A DNA stretch of 63,483 nucleotides from JBQLZO01 sp052168315 (lineage in GTDB: Bacteria; Planctomycetota; Phycisphaerae; Phycisphaerales; UBA1924). The notes below the pieces were generated by a model. It saw only the letters and a program-made list of their open reading frames with translations, was not told the DNA's origin and did no database searches. Below are positions 49,255 to 58,238 of this stretch, in pieces. The position numbers were made by a program, and so were the translations under genes. The stretch spans positions 1 through 63,483 of the forward strand of contig JBQLZO010000083.1 of the NCBI GenBank assembly GCA_052168315.1, read 5' to 3'. Every line of letters begins with the position of its first letter. Positions within the stretch are counted from its first letter, which is position 1.

Positions 49255-51132
49255 TCAGGGAGCGGGCGGGAAGGGCGGGGTCTGGCGTGGCGGGTCGGTG
49301 GGGGGGATGTCCACGGGATCGATCTGGTCGACGGGAGCGGGCGGGTCGGTGGGGACTGGGCTGGTGTCGATCTCCCGCAGCTGGATGTCGAGTCCCGGGA
49401 GGGGCATGAGCGAGCCATCGGGGGCGACGCGGAGCTGCCCCGTGGTGAGCAGGAACTGGAGGATGGCGATCTGGAAGTCGGTCAGGGCGGCGTCGAATTC
49501 GTTGCGGGCGGTGAGGAGTTCATCCTCGGCGTCGAGCAGCGACTGTGCGTCGACCTCGGACTGCTTGATGAGCAGTTCTTCGAGGCGGAGTTCGTTGATC
49601 TCGATGGCCTGCTGCTGGAGCTGGAGCGAGAAGCGTGCGCGGCGGATCTCGCGGACGGCGCGTCGGGCTTCGAGGACGAGGTTGTCTCGGAACTGCGCGA
49701 GCGAGCGGATCGCCCGTTCGAGGTTGACCATGGCCGAGCGGAGGTTGAGGCGTTCGATCTCCCGGTCGAGCGGGAGCCCGAGGGTGACGCTGGCGTTGTA
49801 GTCGGTGTCGTTGAGGTCGAATCCGAAGCTCTCGACGAAGTCGTTGGTTTCCTCGGTTTCGAAGAGGGCTTCGAGCGCGACATCGAGGTCCGGGAGGAGC
49901 TGGTTGCGTGCGTTGGCCACGGCGCGGCGCTGGTCGACGACGCGGTCGATCTCGTTCTGGAAGTCGAGGCGGTACCTGAGGGCGAGTTCGGTGGCGAGTT
50001 CGATGCTGAAGTCGGGGTCCGGCAGGTCGTAGGCGACGGCCCTGAGCACGACGGGGTCGGCGACATCGAGCCCGAGTCGGATCTTGAAGCGATCGAGGGC
50101 GAGGGTGTAGGCCTCGCGCTGGTTGATGAGCGCGTTCTGGGAGGTGAGCAGGTTCTGCTCGACATTCTTGAGTTCGAACGGCCTGCGGCGTCCGGCGTCG
50201 ACGAGGGCCTTGGTGCGTTCGAAGAGCAGTTCGATGCTGCGGATGCGGCGTTCCTGGTTGCGGACGCTCTGGAGCTGCGAGACGAGCTGGAAGTAGTCTC
50301 CGGCGATGTCGACGAGGAAGTTGCGTCGGAAGTTCTCGAACTCGCGGGCGGCGTAGACGAGGTCGCGTTCGGCCTGGATGAGGTCTTCTCGGGCGATGGT
50401 TCCGGCGTCGCGGAGGAGGGGGAAGCTGGCGCCGAGGATGAAGTCGTTGGCCTGCTGGTACTCGTCGCCGACGATGTTGGTGAGCTGGCGGGTCGCGGCC
50501 GTGAGCAGGCGCGCCTCGACCTCGCCGCCGTAGGGGAGCCGCTGGGTGACGCGGAGTTCGTTGATGACATTGAGGGCGGTGGTGTAGTCGCCGCTGACGC
50601 CTTCTGCGTCGATGGCGGCGGTGATGTCGTTGAACACGCGCGGGGACCAGCGGTGCTGCTCGATGAGCAGCCGGATGCTGGCGAGGAGGAAGTCCTCTTC
50701 TGCCCTGATGTACTCGCGTCCGGTCTGCTGGGCCTGTTCGAGCGAGCCGACGAGGTCGAGTTCGAGGGCGTTGCTCGGCGGCTCGTAGAACTCCTCGAGC
50801 TGTGCGAGGACCATCTCGGGGTTGGTGGGGCTGGTTCGGTATCGGAGCTGATCGCTGGAGGGGTTGACCGTCTCGGAGGGCTCGATATTGGATTCGGGAA
50901 GGGCGACCTTGGGGTCGGGCGGCTCGGGGAATCTTGGGGCCGCTTCGGGCGCGTTGATGCGCATCGCCCTGGTCTGGGCGAATCGCTCGACCCGCTGGTC
51001 GATGGTGTCCATGGAGTTGCACGCGGCGAGGGCGGGGATCAGCGGAAGGAGGGCGAGGAGGGCGAGCAGGGCGGGCGTGCGGGCGGCGGGTTCGGGAGCG
51101 GATTCCGGGAGGGCGGAGGGCCCGATGGGCAT
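49255..51132 (-). CDS. TolC-like outer-membrane efflux lipoprotein
   Basis: A 625-residue outer-membrane factor. The signal peptide ends in lipobox LAAC with Cys38 when translation starts at ATG 51132. Two halves of long amphipathic helices, with the internal repeat typical of TolC, include GASFPLLRDAGTIAREDLIQ and VTLGLPLDREIERLNLRSAM. The C-terminal 45 residues are Pro/Asp-rich. A transcript would begin near 51249 (TACGAT, 7 nt, ATG), where an in-frame reading would add 39 residues, but third-position composition there looks non-coding and the signal peptide would be buried. It lies 292 nt upstream of the HlyD-like gene and likely works with it. Confidence 0.88.
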   Translation of the reverse strand: MPIGPSALPESAPEPAARTPALLALLALLPLIPALAACNSMDTIDQRVERFAQTRAMRINAPEAAPRFPEPPDPKVALPESNIEPSETVNPSSDQLRYRTSPTNPEMVLAQLEEFYEPPSNALELDLVGSLEQAQQTGREYIRAEEDFLLASIRLLIEQHRWSPRVFNDITAAIDAEGVSGDYTTALNVINELRVTQRLPYGGEVEARLLTAATRQLTNIVGDEYQQANDFILGASFPLLRDAGTIAREDLIQAERDLVYAAREFENFRRNFLVDIAGDYFQLVSQLQSVRNQERRIRSIELLFERTKALVDAGRRRPFELKNVEQNLLTSQNALINQREAYTLALDRFKIRLGLDVADPVVLRAVAYDLPDPDFSIELATELALRYRLDFQNEIDRVVDQRRAVANARNQLLPDLDVALEALFETEETNDFVESFGFDLNDTDYNASVTLGLPLDREIERLNLRSAMVNLERAIRSLAQFRDNLVLEARRAVREIRRARFSLQLQQQAIEINELRLEELLIKQSEVDAQSLLDAEDELLTARNEFDAALTDFQIAILQFLLTTGQLRVAPDGSLMPLPGLDIQLREIDTSPVPTDPPAPVDQIDPVDIPPTDPPRQTPPFPPAP

Positions 51133-51256
51133 GGCCTGGCGGGGCGCGCGTTGGCCCCGCGCGTTCTGGCTGCGTTGCGGGGCGAGGGTTGGAGCCGTAC
51201 CCTCCGCGGATGTTCGGGGAGCACACGGGGGTGCTGAGCGTGGGTGCATTAACGCG

Positions 51257-51262
51257 ATCGTA
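51257..51262 (-). promoter_or_regulatory. -10 hexamer TACGAT of the tolC-like gene
   Basis: On the minus strand it ends 7 nt before an in-frame ATG at 51249 and 124 nt before ATG 51132. Confidence 0.5.
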
Positions 51263-51315
51263 CGCGCTTGTGTCACGGAATTGGAGCGTTCAGGCGTTGA
51301 GGAGTTCCCGCCGCG

Positions 51316-54138
51316 ATGTCGGTGATTACCAATGACGGTCATTCGTTCATGGTCCAGGGGCGCCGGGTCTGGCTGGTGTCAGGAACGGTGCATCACGCGC
51401 GCGTTCCGAGGGCGCTGTGGTCCGAGAGGCTGCGTGCGGCGAAGCAGGCGGGGCTGAACTGCATCGAGACGCCGCTGGTGTGGTCGAACCACGAGCCGCA
51501 GCCGGGTCGGATCTCGTTCGAGGGGCAGAACGACATCGCGGCGTTCGTGAAGGAAGCGATCGCGCTGGGGCTGTATGTGATCGTGCGGATCGGGCCGGCG
51601 GTGGGGGATGGGTACGACCTCGGCGGGCTGCCGGCGTGGTTGATCCCCGAAACGGAGGGGCGGCTGCGGCAGGGCGATCCGGCGTTCCTGCAGCGTTGCG
51701 CGACCTGGCTCTCGGCGGTGTGCCAGCAGATCGCATCGCTTCAGGTCACGAAGCGGCGGAAGGATGCCGAGGGCGGGATCCTGCTGGTGCAGACGGAGCA
51801 CAAGTGGTTCTATCACGATGATGCGGTGGCCGATGCGTATCTGGGGGAATTGGTCCGATACCTGCGGGAGGGCGGGATCACGGTTCCGGTGCTGAACCGG
51901 AACAACCTGTTCCAGTCCATGGAGGGCGAGATCGACACCTGGTCGGGGCGGGAGGAGCTGCACGCGGTGGTGCGTCAGCTTCGGACGGTGGCGCCGACGA
52001 ATCCCCGATTGGTGATGGGGTACCACATGGGCGATCCGCCGGTGTGGGGCGAGGCGGCGAGCGAGCGCCTGGATCCATCGCACGCGCTGCGCGGGGCGGC
52101 GGAGATCCTGGCTGGCGGCGGGCAGTTCAATCTGGCGCCGTTCCACGCGGGGACGCTGCTGGGCTGGCAGGGGGGGCGGCTGGAGCGTTCGGCGGGCGCG
52201 TTCTGCTGCACGGGGTGGGATGAGGGCGTTCCGCTGGGCGAGCGTGGCGCCCGCGGGGCGGGGTACGGGATGATGAAGCGGATCTGCACCTTCGCGCGGT
52301 CGTTCGATCGGGTGCTCTCGGCGATGGACCCGGACTACCACCCGGTGGCGGTGTCGCCGGATGCGCTGGGCGACGATGCGGGGGCGGATGGGGGCGCGGG
52401 TCGTCGCGCGCGTTCGCGGGCGAAGACGGCGCGGCAGGGCCCGGTGTCGGTGATCCACGCGCAGGGCTCGCTGGGATCGATCGTGTGGCTGTTCAGCGAT
52501 CCGTCTTCGAGCGGCGTGCAGCGGACGAACATCGTGATGCCGAAGGGCGCGACGCTGCCGGTGTCCATCGGCGAGCAGGGGGCGGCGTGGGTGCTGCTGG
52601 GGACGCACCTGCACGGGCGTTCGACGCTGGACTACTGCACGCTCAACGCGTTCGCGGGCGTGGGGCGGACTTTCGTGTGCTTCGGCCCTCCGGGGGAGCA
52701 GGGGCTGCTGTCGATCAACGGCTCGGCGATCCCGATCACGGCGCCGACGGGGAAGACGCCGGACCTGATCGAGCACGAGGGCGTCGTGGCGGTGGTGTGC
52801 AACGACGAGATCATCGACCACGCTTACGCGACGGGCGAGGGCGTGTGGATCGGGATCGACGGGTTCGATGCACAGAACGAGCCGATCACGATCCGTGGAT
52901 CGCGGAAGGCGCTGTTCGTTGATCGCGATGGCAAGGCGGACGAGCGGCAGCTCGATCGCGCCCCGAGCCTGGCGGGGACGAAGGGACGGATCGACCCGAT
53001 CGGGTGGCGCTACGCGGACACGCGCGAGTACACGAGCGGGACCTCGCAGCGGTTCGCGCTGATCGATGGTCCGACGCCGATGGAGGCGCTGGGCGCGCCG
53101 GATGGGTATGGGTGGCTGCGGCTGGTGTTCAAGTCCGGGACCGCGAAGCGCGCGAAGGTGGCGCTGCCGGAGTCGGGCGATCGTCTGCACCTGTATCTGG
53201 ACGCGGAGCCGCTGGAGATCGCGGGGATCGGCCCCGGGGCTTCGGGCGACATGGTCACGCTCCCGCTGAAGAAGCGCGAGCACACGGTCGGGATCCTGAT
53301 CGACAACCTCGGTCGGACGGCGAGCGGGCTGGGGATGGGCGAGTTCAAGGGTCTGTACGGGGCGGTGCACGAGATCAAGCCGCTCAAGCCTGACTCTCAC
53401 GGGATCGAAACGGGCGCGCCGGTGGAGGTGTCGACGGTTCGCGTGCCGTTCTACGGGCACGCGAAGGGCGAGACGACCTCTTCGGACCGGGCTTCGGCGC
53501 TGGTGCAGCACCGGAAGAAGTCGGCGTTGATCGTGACGGTGGACGGGGTGGCGCTGGATGGCGCGCTGCTGGTGAACGATCAGCCGGTGTCGCCGGTGCG
53601 TCCGGGCGGGCTGAATCGGTTCGTGCTGGATCCTGAGAAGCACCTGAGCCGTGGCAAGAACCTGATCCAGGTGGCGCTGCTGGGGTCGCCGGCGGGCGTG
53701 GAGGCGGCGCTGAAGCAGATCAAGTTCCACATTTTCGAGAGCGTGAACGCCGTGACGGACAAGGCGGCGTGGGCGTTCGCGAAATGGGAATGCCCGCCGG
53801 ATGCGGCGTTCGAGGAGGTTGCCAAGTCGCGGCTTTCGGGCAAGTCTTCGGAGCAGTTCGCGGGCCGTCCGGCGTGGTGGCGGCTGTCGTTCGAGGTGCC
53901 GCACACGGAGGCGCCGCTGCTGCTGGAGGCCGACGGGCTCTCGAAGGGGATCATCATGCTCAACGGCGAGCACTGCGGGCGGTACTGGGTGAGCACCGCC
54001 GATGGCACGCCGGTGGGCCCGCAGACGCGGTACTACCTGCCGGAGCCGTGGCTGAACACGGATGGGCCCAATGAGTTGACGCTGTTCGATGAGCATGGGT
54101 TCACACCCGATAAGGTCAAGCTCGTGTACGAGGGGTGA
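51316..54138 (+). CDS. GH35 beta-galactosidase-like protein lacking catalytic glutamates
   Basis: A 940-residue protein with the order of a family 35 glycosidase: TIM-barrel start (SGTVHHARVP, AKQAGLNCIETPLVWSNHEP, GLYVIVRIGP), then beta-sandwich domains with a jelly-roll C-terminus (RLSFEVPHTEAPLLL, IIMLNGEHCGRYW). The acid/base Glu of the family, in the QIENEY motif, is Lys163 here (QTEHKW). The nucleophile Glu of the TEFW motif is Gly235 (MGYHMGDPP). The substrate-binding CAEWE loop is GDGYD. No signal peptide is present, so it seems cytoplasmic. It may be a carbohydrate-binding pseudoenzyme or have another chemistry. GAGGAG lies 11 nt before the ATG. Confidence 0.85.
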   Translation: MSVITNDGHSFMVQGRRVWLVSGTVHHARVPRALWSERLRAAKQAGLNCIETPLVWSNHEPQPGRISFEGQNDIAAFVKEAIALGLYVIVRIGPAVGDGYDLGGLPAWLIPETEGRLRQGDPAFLQRCATWLSAVCQQIASLQVTKRRKDAEGGILLVQTEHKWFYHDDAVADAYLGELVRYLREGGITVPVLNRNNLFQSMEGEIDTWSGREELHAVVRQLRTVAPTNPRLVMGYHMGDPPVWGEAASERLDPSHALRGAAEILAGGGQFNLAPFHAGTLLGWQGGRLERSAGAFCCTGWDEGVPLGERGARGAGYGMMKRICTFARSFDRVLSAMDPDYHPVAVSPDALGDDAGADGGAGRRARSRAKTARQGPVSVIHAQGSLGSIVWLFSDPSSSGVQRTNIVMPKGATLPVSIGEQGAAWVLLGTHLHGRSTLDYCTLNAFAGVGRTFVCFGPPGEQGLLSINGSAIPITAPTGKTPDLIEHEGVVAVVCNDEIIDHAYATGEGVWIGIDGFDAQNEPITIRGSRKALFVDRDGKADERQLDRAPSLAGTKGRIDPIGWRYADTREYTSGTSQRFALIDGPTPMEALGAPDGYGWLRLVFKSGTAKRAKVALPESGDRLHLYLDAEPLEIAGIGPGASGDMVTLPLKKREHTVGILIDNLGRTASGLGMGEFKGLYGAVHEIKPLKPDSHGIETGAPVEVSTVRVPFYGHAKGETTSSDRASALVQHRKKSALIVTVDGVALDGALLVNDQPVSPVRPGGLNRFVLDPEKHLSRGKNLIQVALLGSPAGVEAALKQIKFHIFESVNAVTDKAAWAFAKWECPPDAAFEEVAKSRLSGKSSEQFAGRPAWWRLSFEVPHTEAPLLLEADGLSKGIIMLNGEHCGRYWVSTADGTPVGPQTRYYLPEPWLNTDGPNELTLFDEHGFTPDKVKLVYEG

Positions 54139-54220
54139 TGCCGGGGGCATGAGGCGGGGCTCGGGCGCCGGAGCGCGGGCGATGTGACGGGTGGGGCGGG
54201 AGCCGCGGCGGGGCGTGGAC

Positions 54221-54226
54221 TACGGT
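54221..54226 (+). promoter_or_regulatory. -10 hexamer TACGGT, leaderless start
   Basis: Ends 7 nt before ATG 54234. Confidence 0.5.
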
Positions 54227-54233
54227 CTCGCTG

Positions 54234-57200
54234 ATGCGAGCGGTTGTACACAGCCGGTGGCGCGGGTTCGGGGCGCGGTTCCCTCGGCGGGGGCGCAGCG
54301 CGGTTCGCGCGGTCGGGGTGTGGGGCGTCGGGGGGGCGGCGCTGATGGTCTGCTCGGTGTGTCTGGGGACGGCGGCGGTTGATCCGGGCGGCCCCGGGGC
54401 TGGACCGGTTGTGTCCGGCGAGGCGATGGGCGGGGCTGGACCGGTCGAGCGGCGCGGCGTGGCGTCGGGATTGCCCGTGGCATCGCGCCCCGCGGTGATG
54501 GCCTGGCTCCGCGATGCGCTGGGCGATGGGGCGGCGGCGGGCGATGGCGGGGCGCTGGAGCCGGCGATCCGGGGCGCAGCGATGCTGGTGGCCGAGCATC
54601 CGGGCGGGCTTGTGCTGGCGAGCGAGTGTCTGCACGCGCTGGGGGCTGAGCGGGGGCTTCGGAGCGCCGAGGTGGCGGCGGCGCTGCGCGAGGCGCTGGC
54701 GGCCCGGGGGGGTGGTGATGGTGGAGCGCTGCGTTGGCTGGTTGAGGTGGGCGCTGCGGGCGATGACTTCGAGGGTGACCGGGACGCGTTGCTGCGCGCC
54801 ATGGAGCGGATCGAAGGGGGCGGGCTGTCCGGCGCGGAACTGTTCGCGATGCGGATCGTGGGCGCTCGGATGCTGATCGCGCTGCATCGGTACGACGATG
54901 CGTTCGCGATGGTCCGGGCGATGGAAGATGGGCATTCGAGCGCGGCGGCGGATTCGGAGTGGGGTGTGGATGCGCGGCTCCGGCTGCTGGGCCTGTGCGG
55001 GCGTGATGTGGCGCTGATCGAGCTGGCGCTTCGGCACGATCCCGATGGTGGCGGTGGCGGTGGCGGTGGCGGTGGCGGCGCTGGCGCGCGTGAGGATGCA
55101 GCGCTGAGCGAGCGTCTGGCGCTGGCGGCGCGGAGCGCGGAGCGGATCAACCAGCGTGGTCTGGCGATCGCGCTCCGCGCGGCGGCGCGCGATGCCCGGC
55201 CCGGCCTGCTGGAGCGACACGAGGAGTTGATCTGGCTGCTCATGGATGATCGCGGGGCGCTCGGTCGGTCGTCGATCAGCCCGGAGCTGGCGCGGGCTCT
55301 GCGTTCGCTGCGGGCCCATCATCCCGATGCGGCGCTGCTTGACCACATCCTGGTGGTGCAGGCGCTGCGTCGGGGGCAGGGGGCGCTGGTGCTGGGGCAG
55401 CTCGAGCGGCTGAGCGAGCGGCACCCGGACGATGCGCGGCTCCGTGCGGACCTGGTCGGCGTGCTGATCGAGCTGCGCGAGACGGATCGGGCGGGGGCGT
55501 TGCTCGAGTCGCGGCTGGAAACCATCCCTTCGACGCTGCACGCTCCGGACCTGATCCTGCTGGCGAGCGTGATGCTCGCGACGGGCGATCCCGTGGGCGC
55601 GCGGAGGCGGCTGGGGATCTGGATCGATCGGCACGGCGACGAGCCGGAGGTGCTGCGGGAGCTCGAGCGTGTGCTGGGCACCTCCAGTTTCTCGCGCGCC
55701 GATGCGCTGGAGATGCAGCGCCGGCGTCTGAACATCGAGCCGCCGACGATCGCGAATCTCATCACCCGGGCGGACCTGCTGAGCAACAGCGGCGACTGGG
55801 ATGAGGCGCTGGGAACGGTCGATGCGATCAGCGATCGGTTGCTGGAGCAGGGGATCGTTCCGGCACGGTTCGCCGGCGATGTGGGCGGCGACCGGGTTGT
55901 TGGGGCATCCTCGGGGGCGACGGTGACGGTGCGGGCGGAGTTGTCGATCCTGCAGCGTGCGCGGCTGATGATGGTGCTCGGTCGGTTCGGGTCCAGCGGG
56001 CGGGATGAGGTTGAGCCGGAGGCGCTGCTCGCGGCGCTTGATCGCGCGGACGCGGCGCTGGGCGGGCTTCCGGAGTCGCTGGCGATGGAACGGGTGGAAC
56101 TGACGATCGCGACGGGCGGCGGGCTCGCGGCGGCGCTGGACCTGAGCGATGCGTTGTGCGGGGACGATCCGCTGCTGCGGCGCGCGGTGTTCACGCGGCT
56201 GTATCGGGAGGTGACGGGCGAGGGTGAGCGGCGCGAGGCCCTGTTCCGGGCGCTGCGCGAGACACCCGAGGCGTCTCTGATGGTCGCGCGGCGTGGGGCG
56301 CTGGGCGGCGGGGGCGATGATCCGTATTTGTTCGAGCAGTGGATGTACGCGTGCGTGCGCGCGGGGTCTTCGGAGCCGGGAGGCCCGGATGCGGCGCGGC
56401 GGATCCGCGACTCGATGAGCGAGTGCATCCGTGCCTCAGCGCGGGCGGGGGTGTTGGAGGAGGCGCTGGAGCTGTCGCTGGCTCGGCTCCCGATCGATGG
56501 CATGGGAGATCTGTGCCTGCAGCTCGTGCTGATCGTCGATGCGGATGTTCACTGGGATGCGGCGAGCCTGTTGTACGAGCACGCCCTTCGGGTCGATCCG
56601 TGGCATGTGTCGATCAACAACTCCTACGGGTATCAGTTGCTGGAGCGTGATGAGCGGGTCCACCGGGCCGCGGAGATGATCGCGCGGGCGTTCGAACGAG
56701 CGCCGGACGATGCGAACATCATCGATTCGATGGGGTGGGCGCGGTACAAGCTTGGCGTGCTGGTCGATCCGGCGCGCGGCGATGGTGATGGTGATGGTGC
56801 CCGGGGTGGCGAGGCGGGCGATGATGTAGAGGCGGCGGCGGGGCTCGGCGCGGTCACGCTGCTGGAGCGGGCGGCGGAGGGCATGAGCCTGCCGGCGATC
56901 TACGATCCGAAGCCGGATGGTTCGCCGCCGGATCTTCCGGCGCTGGAGAACATCCCCGCCGCGCATTTCGACTCGATGCTCTCGCGTCCGACGGTGCTTG
57001 AGCATCTCGGGTGCGCGCTGTGGGCGGTGGGGCGGCGGGAGGAGGCGGTCCGTTCGTGGGAGGATGCTCGGCGGGCGGCGATCGTCGCACGCGCGGTGAT
57101 CGGGCGGCTCCCGCGTGCGTCGGAGATGCAGTCGGAGCCGGTCGGCCGCGAGATCGAGCGGGTCGACACGGCGGTGCGCGGTTATCTGGATGCGGTTGTG

Positions 57201-57329
57201 AGCGGTGCGCCGCCGCGGATTCCCTCTCACACACCGCCCGCTTCGCCAGCGCCGGTGGCGCCATCGCCCGGGGGGGATGGTCAGGCGGGCGGGGATGATG
57301 CGGCGCTGCGGGCTCGGAGTTCTGTGTGA
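54234..57329 (+). CDS. Large exported tetratricopeptide-repeat protein
   Basis: A 1031-residue protein. After a basic N-region, a hydrophobic stretch at about residues 27-48 can act as signal peptide or anchor. Helical repeats of the TPR type fill most of the chain. The clearest pair, near residues 785-850, is SINNSYGYQLLERDE followed by RAFERAPDDANIIDSMGWARYKLG. Low-complexity inserts occur, including a Gly run at about 265-280 coded by five GGTGGC units and a Gly-Asp run near 850. TPR proteins bind other proteins; the partner is unknown. The terminal 60 residues are Pro/Ala/Gly-rich. Confidence 0.8.
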   Translation: MRAVVHSRWRGFGARFPRRGRSAVRAVGVWGVGGAALMVCSVCLGTAAVDPGGPGAGPVVSGEAMGGAGPVERRGVASGLPVASRPAVMAWLRDALGDGAAAGDGGALEPAIRGAAMLVAEHPGGLVLASECLHALGAERGLRSAEVAAALREALAARGGGDGGALRWLVEVGAAGDDFEGDRDALLRAMERIEGGGLSGAELFAMRIVGARMLIALHRYDDAFAMVRAMEDGHSSAAADSEWGVDARLRLLGLCGRDVALIELALRHDPDGGGGGGGGGGGAGAREDAALSERLALAARSAERINQRGLAIALRAAARDARPGLLERHEELIWLLMDDRGALGRSSISPELARALRSLRAHHPDAALLDHILVVQALRRGQGALVLGQLERLSERHPDDARLRADLVGVLIELRETDRAGALLESRLETIPSTLHAPDLILLASVMLATGDPVGARRRLGIWIDRHGDEPEVLRELERVLGTSSFSRADALEMQRRRLNIEPPTIANLITRADLLSNSGDWDEALGTVDAISDRLLEQGIVPARFAGDVGGDRVVGASSGATVTVRAELSILQRARLMMVLGRFGSSGRDEVEPEALLAALDRADAALGGLPESLAMERVELTIATGGGLAAALDLSDALCGDDPLLRRAVFTRLYREVTGEGERREALFRALRETPEASLMVARRGALGGGGDDPYLFEQWMYACVRAGSSEPGGPDAARRIRDSMSECIRASARAGVLEEALELSLARLPIDGMGDLCLQLVLIVDADVHWDAASLLYEHALRVDPWHVSINNSYGYQLLERDERVHRAAEMIARAFERAPDDANIIDSMGWARYKLGVLVDPARGDGDGDGARGGEAGDDVEAAAGLGAVTLLERAAEGMSLPAIYDPKPDGSPPDLPALENIPAAHFDSMLSRPTVLEHLGCALWAVGRREEAVRSWEDARRAAIVARAVIGRLPRASEMQSEPVGREIERVDTAVRGYLDAVVSGAPPRIPSHTPPASPAPVAPSPGGDGQAGGDDAALRARSSV
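55047..55076 (+). repeat. GGTGGC microsatellite, five units, inside the TPR gene
   Basis: Codes for a polyglycine run. The unit length of 6 nt keeps the frame whatever the copy number. Confidence 0.9.
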
Positions 57330-57381
57330 GGCGGCGTGCGGGCATCCCGGACGGCGGATCGGCCGGCGAGATCGCCGCGTC

Positions 57382-57387
57382 TATGAT
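57382..57387 (+). promoter_or_regulatory. -10 element TATGAT of yebC
   Basis: Lies 57 nt before ATG 57445 with a GGAG ribosome binding site in the leader. Confidence 0.55.
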
Positions 57388-57444
57388 CACGACCCCTCAC
57401 CTTGTCGATCCACGACGCGACCGATTCTCCCTGGAGTCATCCCC

Positions 57445-58197
57445 ATGGCCGGCCACAGCAAGTGGGCGAACATCAGGCACAAGAAAGCGAAGATCGACGC
57501 CAAGCGTGGCAAGATCTGGACGAAGTGTTCGCGCGCGATCATCGTCGCCGCGCGGAACGGGCCGGACCCGGAGATGAACCTCGCGCTGCGTTACGCGGTG
57601 GACGAGGCGAAGGCGGCGAACATGCCGAAGGACACGATCGCGCGGGCGATCGCGCGCGGCTCGGGCGTCGGCGGCGATCCGGTGGTGTACGAGGAGATCC
57701 GGTACGAGGGGTACGGGCCGGGCGGGGTGGCGATCATCGCGGATGTGCTGACGGACAACCGGACGCGCACGGCCCCGGAGATGCGGCTGATCTTCGGGAA
57801 GCACGGCGGGAACCTGGGCGCGACGGGGTGCGTTTCCTACAACTTCGAGGCCAGGGGGGTCATCACGATCGATGAGCAGTCGATCGGTGAGGAGGCGATG
57901 ATGGAGCTGGCGCTCGAGGCCGGGGCGGACGATGTGTCGCTCGAGGATGGTTCGTGGACGATCACGACGGATCCGACGCAGTACCTGGGCGTGAAGGAGG
58001 TCATCGAGCGTGCGGGGGTCGAGATGACTTCCTCGGAGCTGACGATGATCCCGAACACGACGACGATGATCACGGGCGATGATGTCGCGACGGTGATCAA
58101 GCTCATCGATGCGCTGGAAGACCACGACGATGTGCAGAAGGTGTATACGAACCTGGATGCATCGCCGGAGGAACTCGCGGCGGCGATGGGCGAATAA
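57445..58197 (+). CDS. yebC: YebC/TACO1-family translation factor
   Basis: A 250-residue protein of the family that relieves ribosome stalling, notably at proline runs; older annotations call it a transcriptional regulator. The opening MAGHSKWANIRHKKAKIDAK is the family signature. The middle NMPKDTIARAIARGSG and YEGYGPGGVAIIADVLTDN are typical, as is KHGGNLGATGCVSYNFE. GGAG lies 8 nt before the ATG. Downstream, a zinc-ribbon membrane protein gene begins 41 nt after the stop and may be co-transcribed. Confidence 0.96.
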   Translation: MAGHSKWANIRHKKAKIDAKRGKIWTKCSRAIIVAARNGPDPEMNLALRYAVDEAKAANMPKDTIARAIARGSGVGGDPVVYEEIRYEGYGPGGVAIIADVLTDNRTRTAPEMRLIFGKHGGNLGATGCVSYNFEARGVITIDEQSIGEEAMMELALEAGADDVSLEDGSWTITTDPTQYLGVKEVIERAGVEMTSSELTMIPNTTTMITGDDVATVIKLIDALEDHDDVQKVYTNLDASPEELAAAMGE

Positions 58198-58238
58198 TCC
58201 CGCGCACGCGCCCGGTGGGGGGCGATCGGGAGCCGCGG

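Noticed and set aside
49255..51249. Longer tolC-like gene starting at the leaderless ATG 51249
   Set aside because: The extra 39 codons have many A/T third positions unlike the rest, and the lipoprotein signal peptide would be internal; it is recorded as an alternative.
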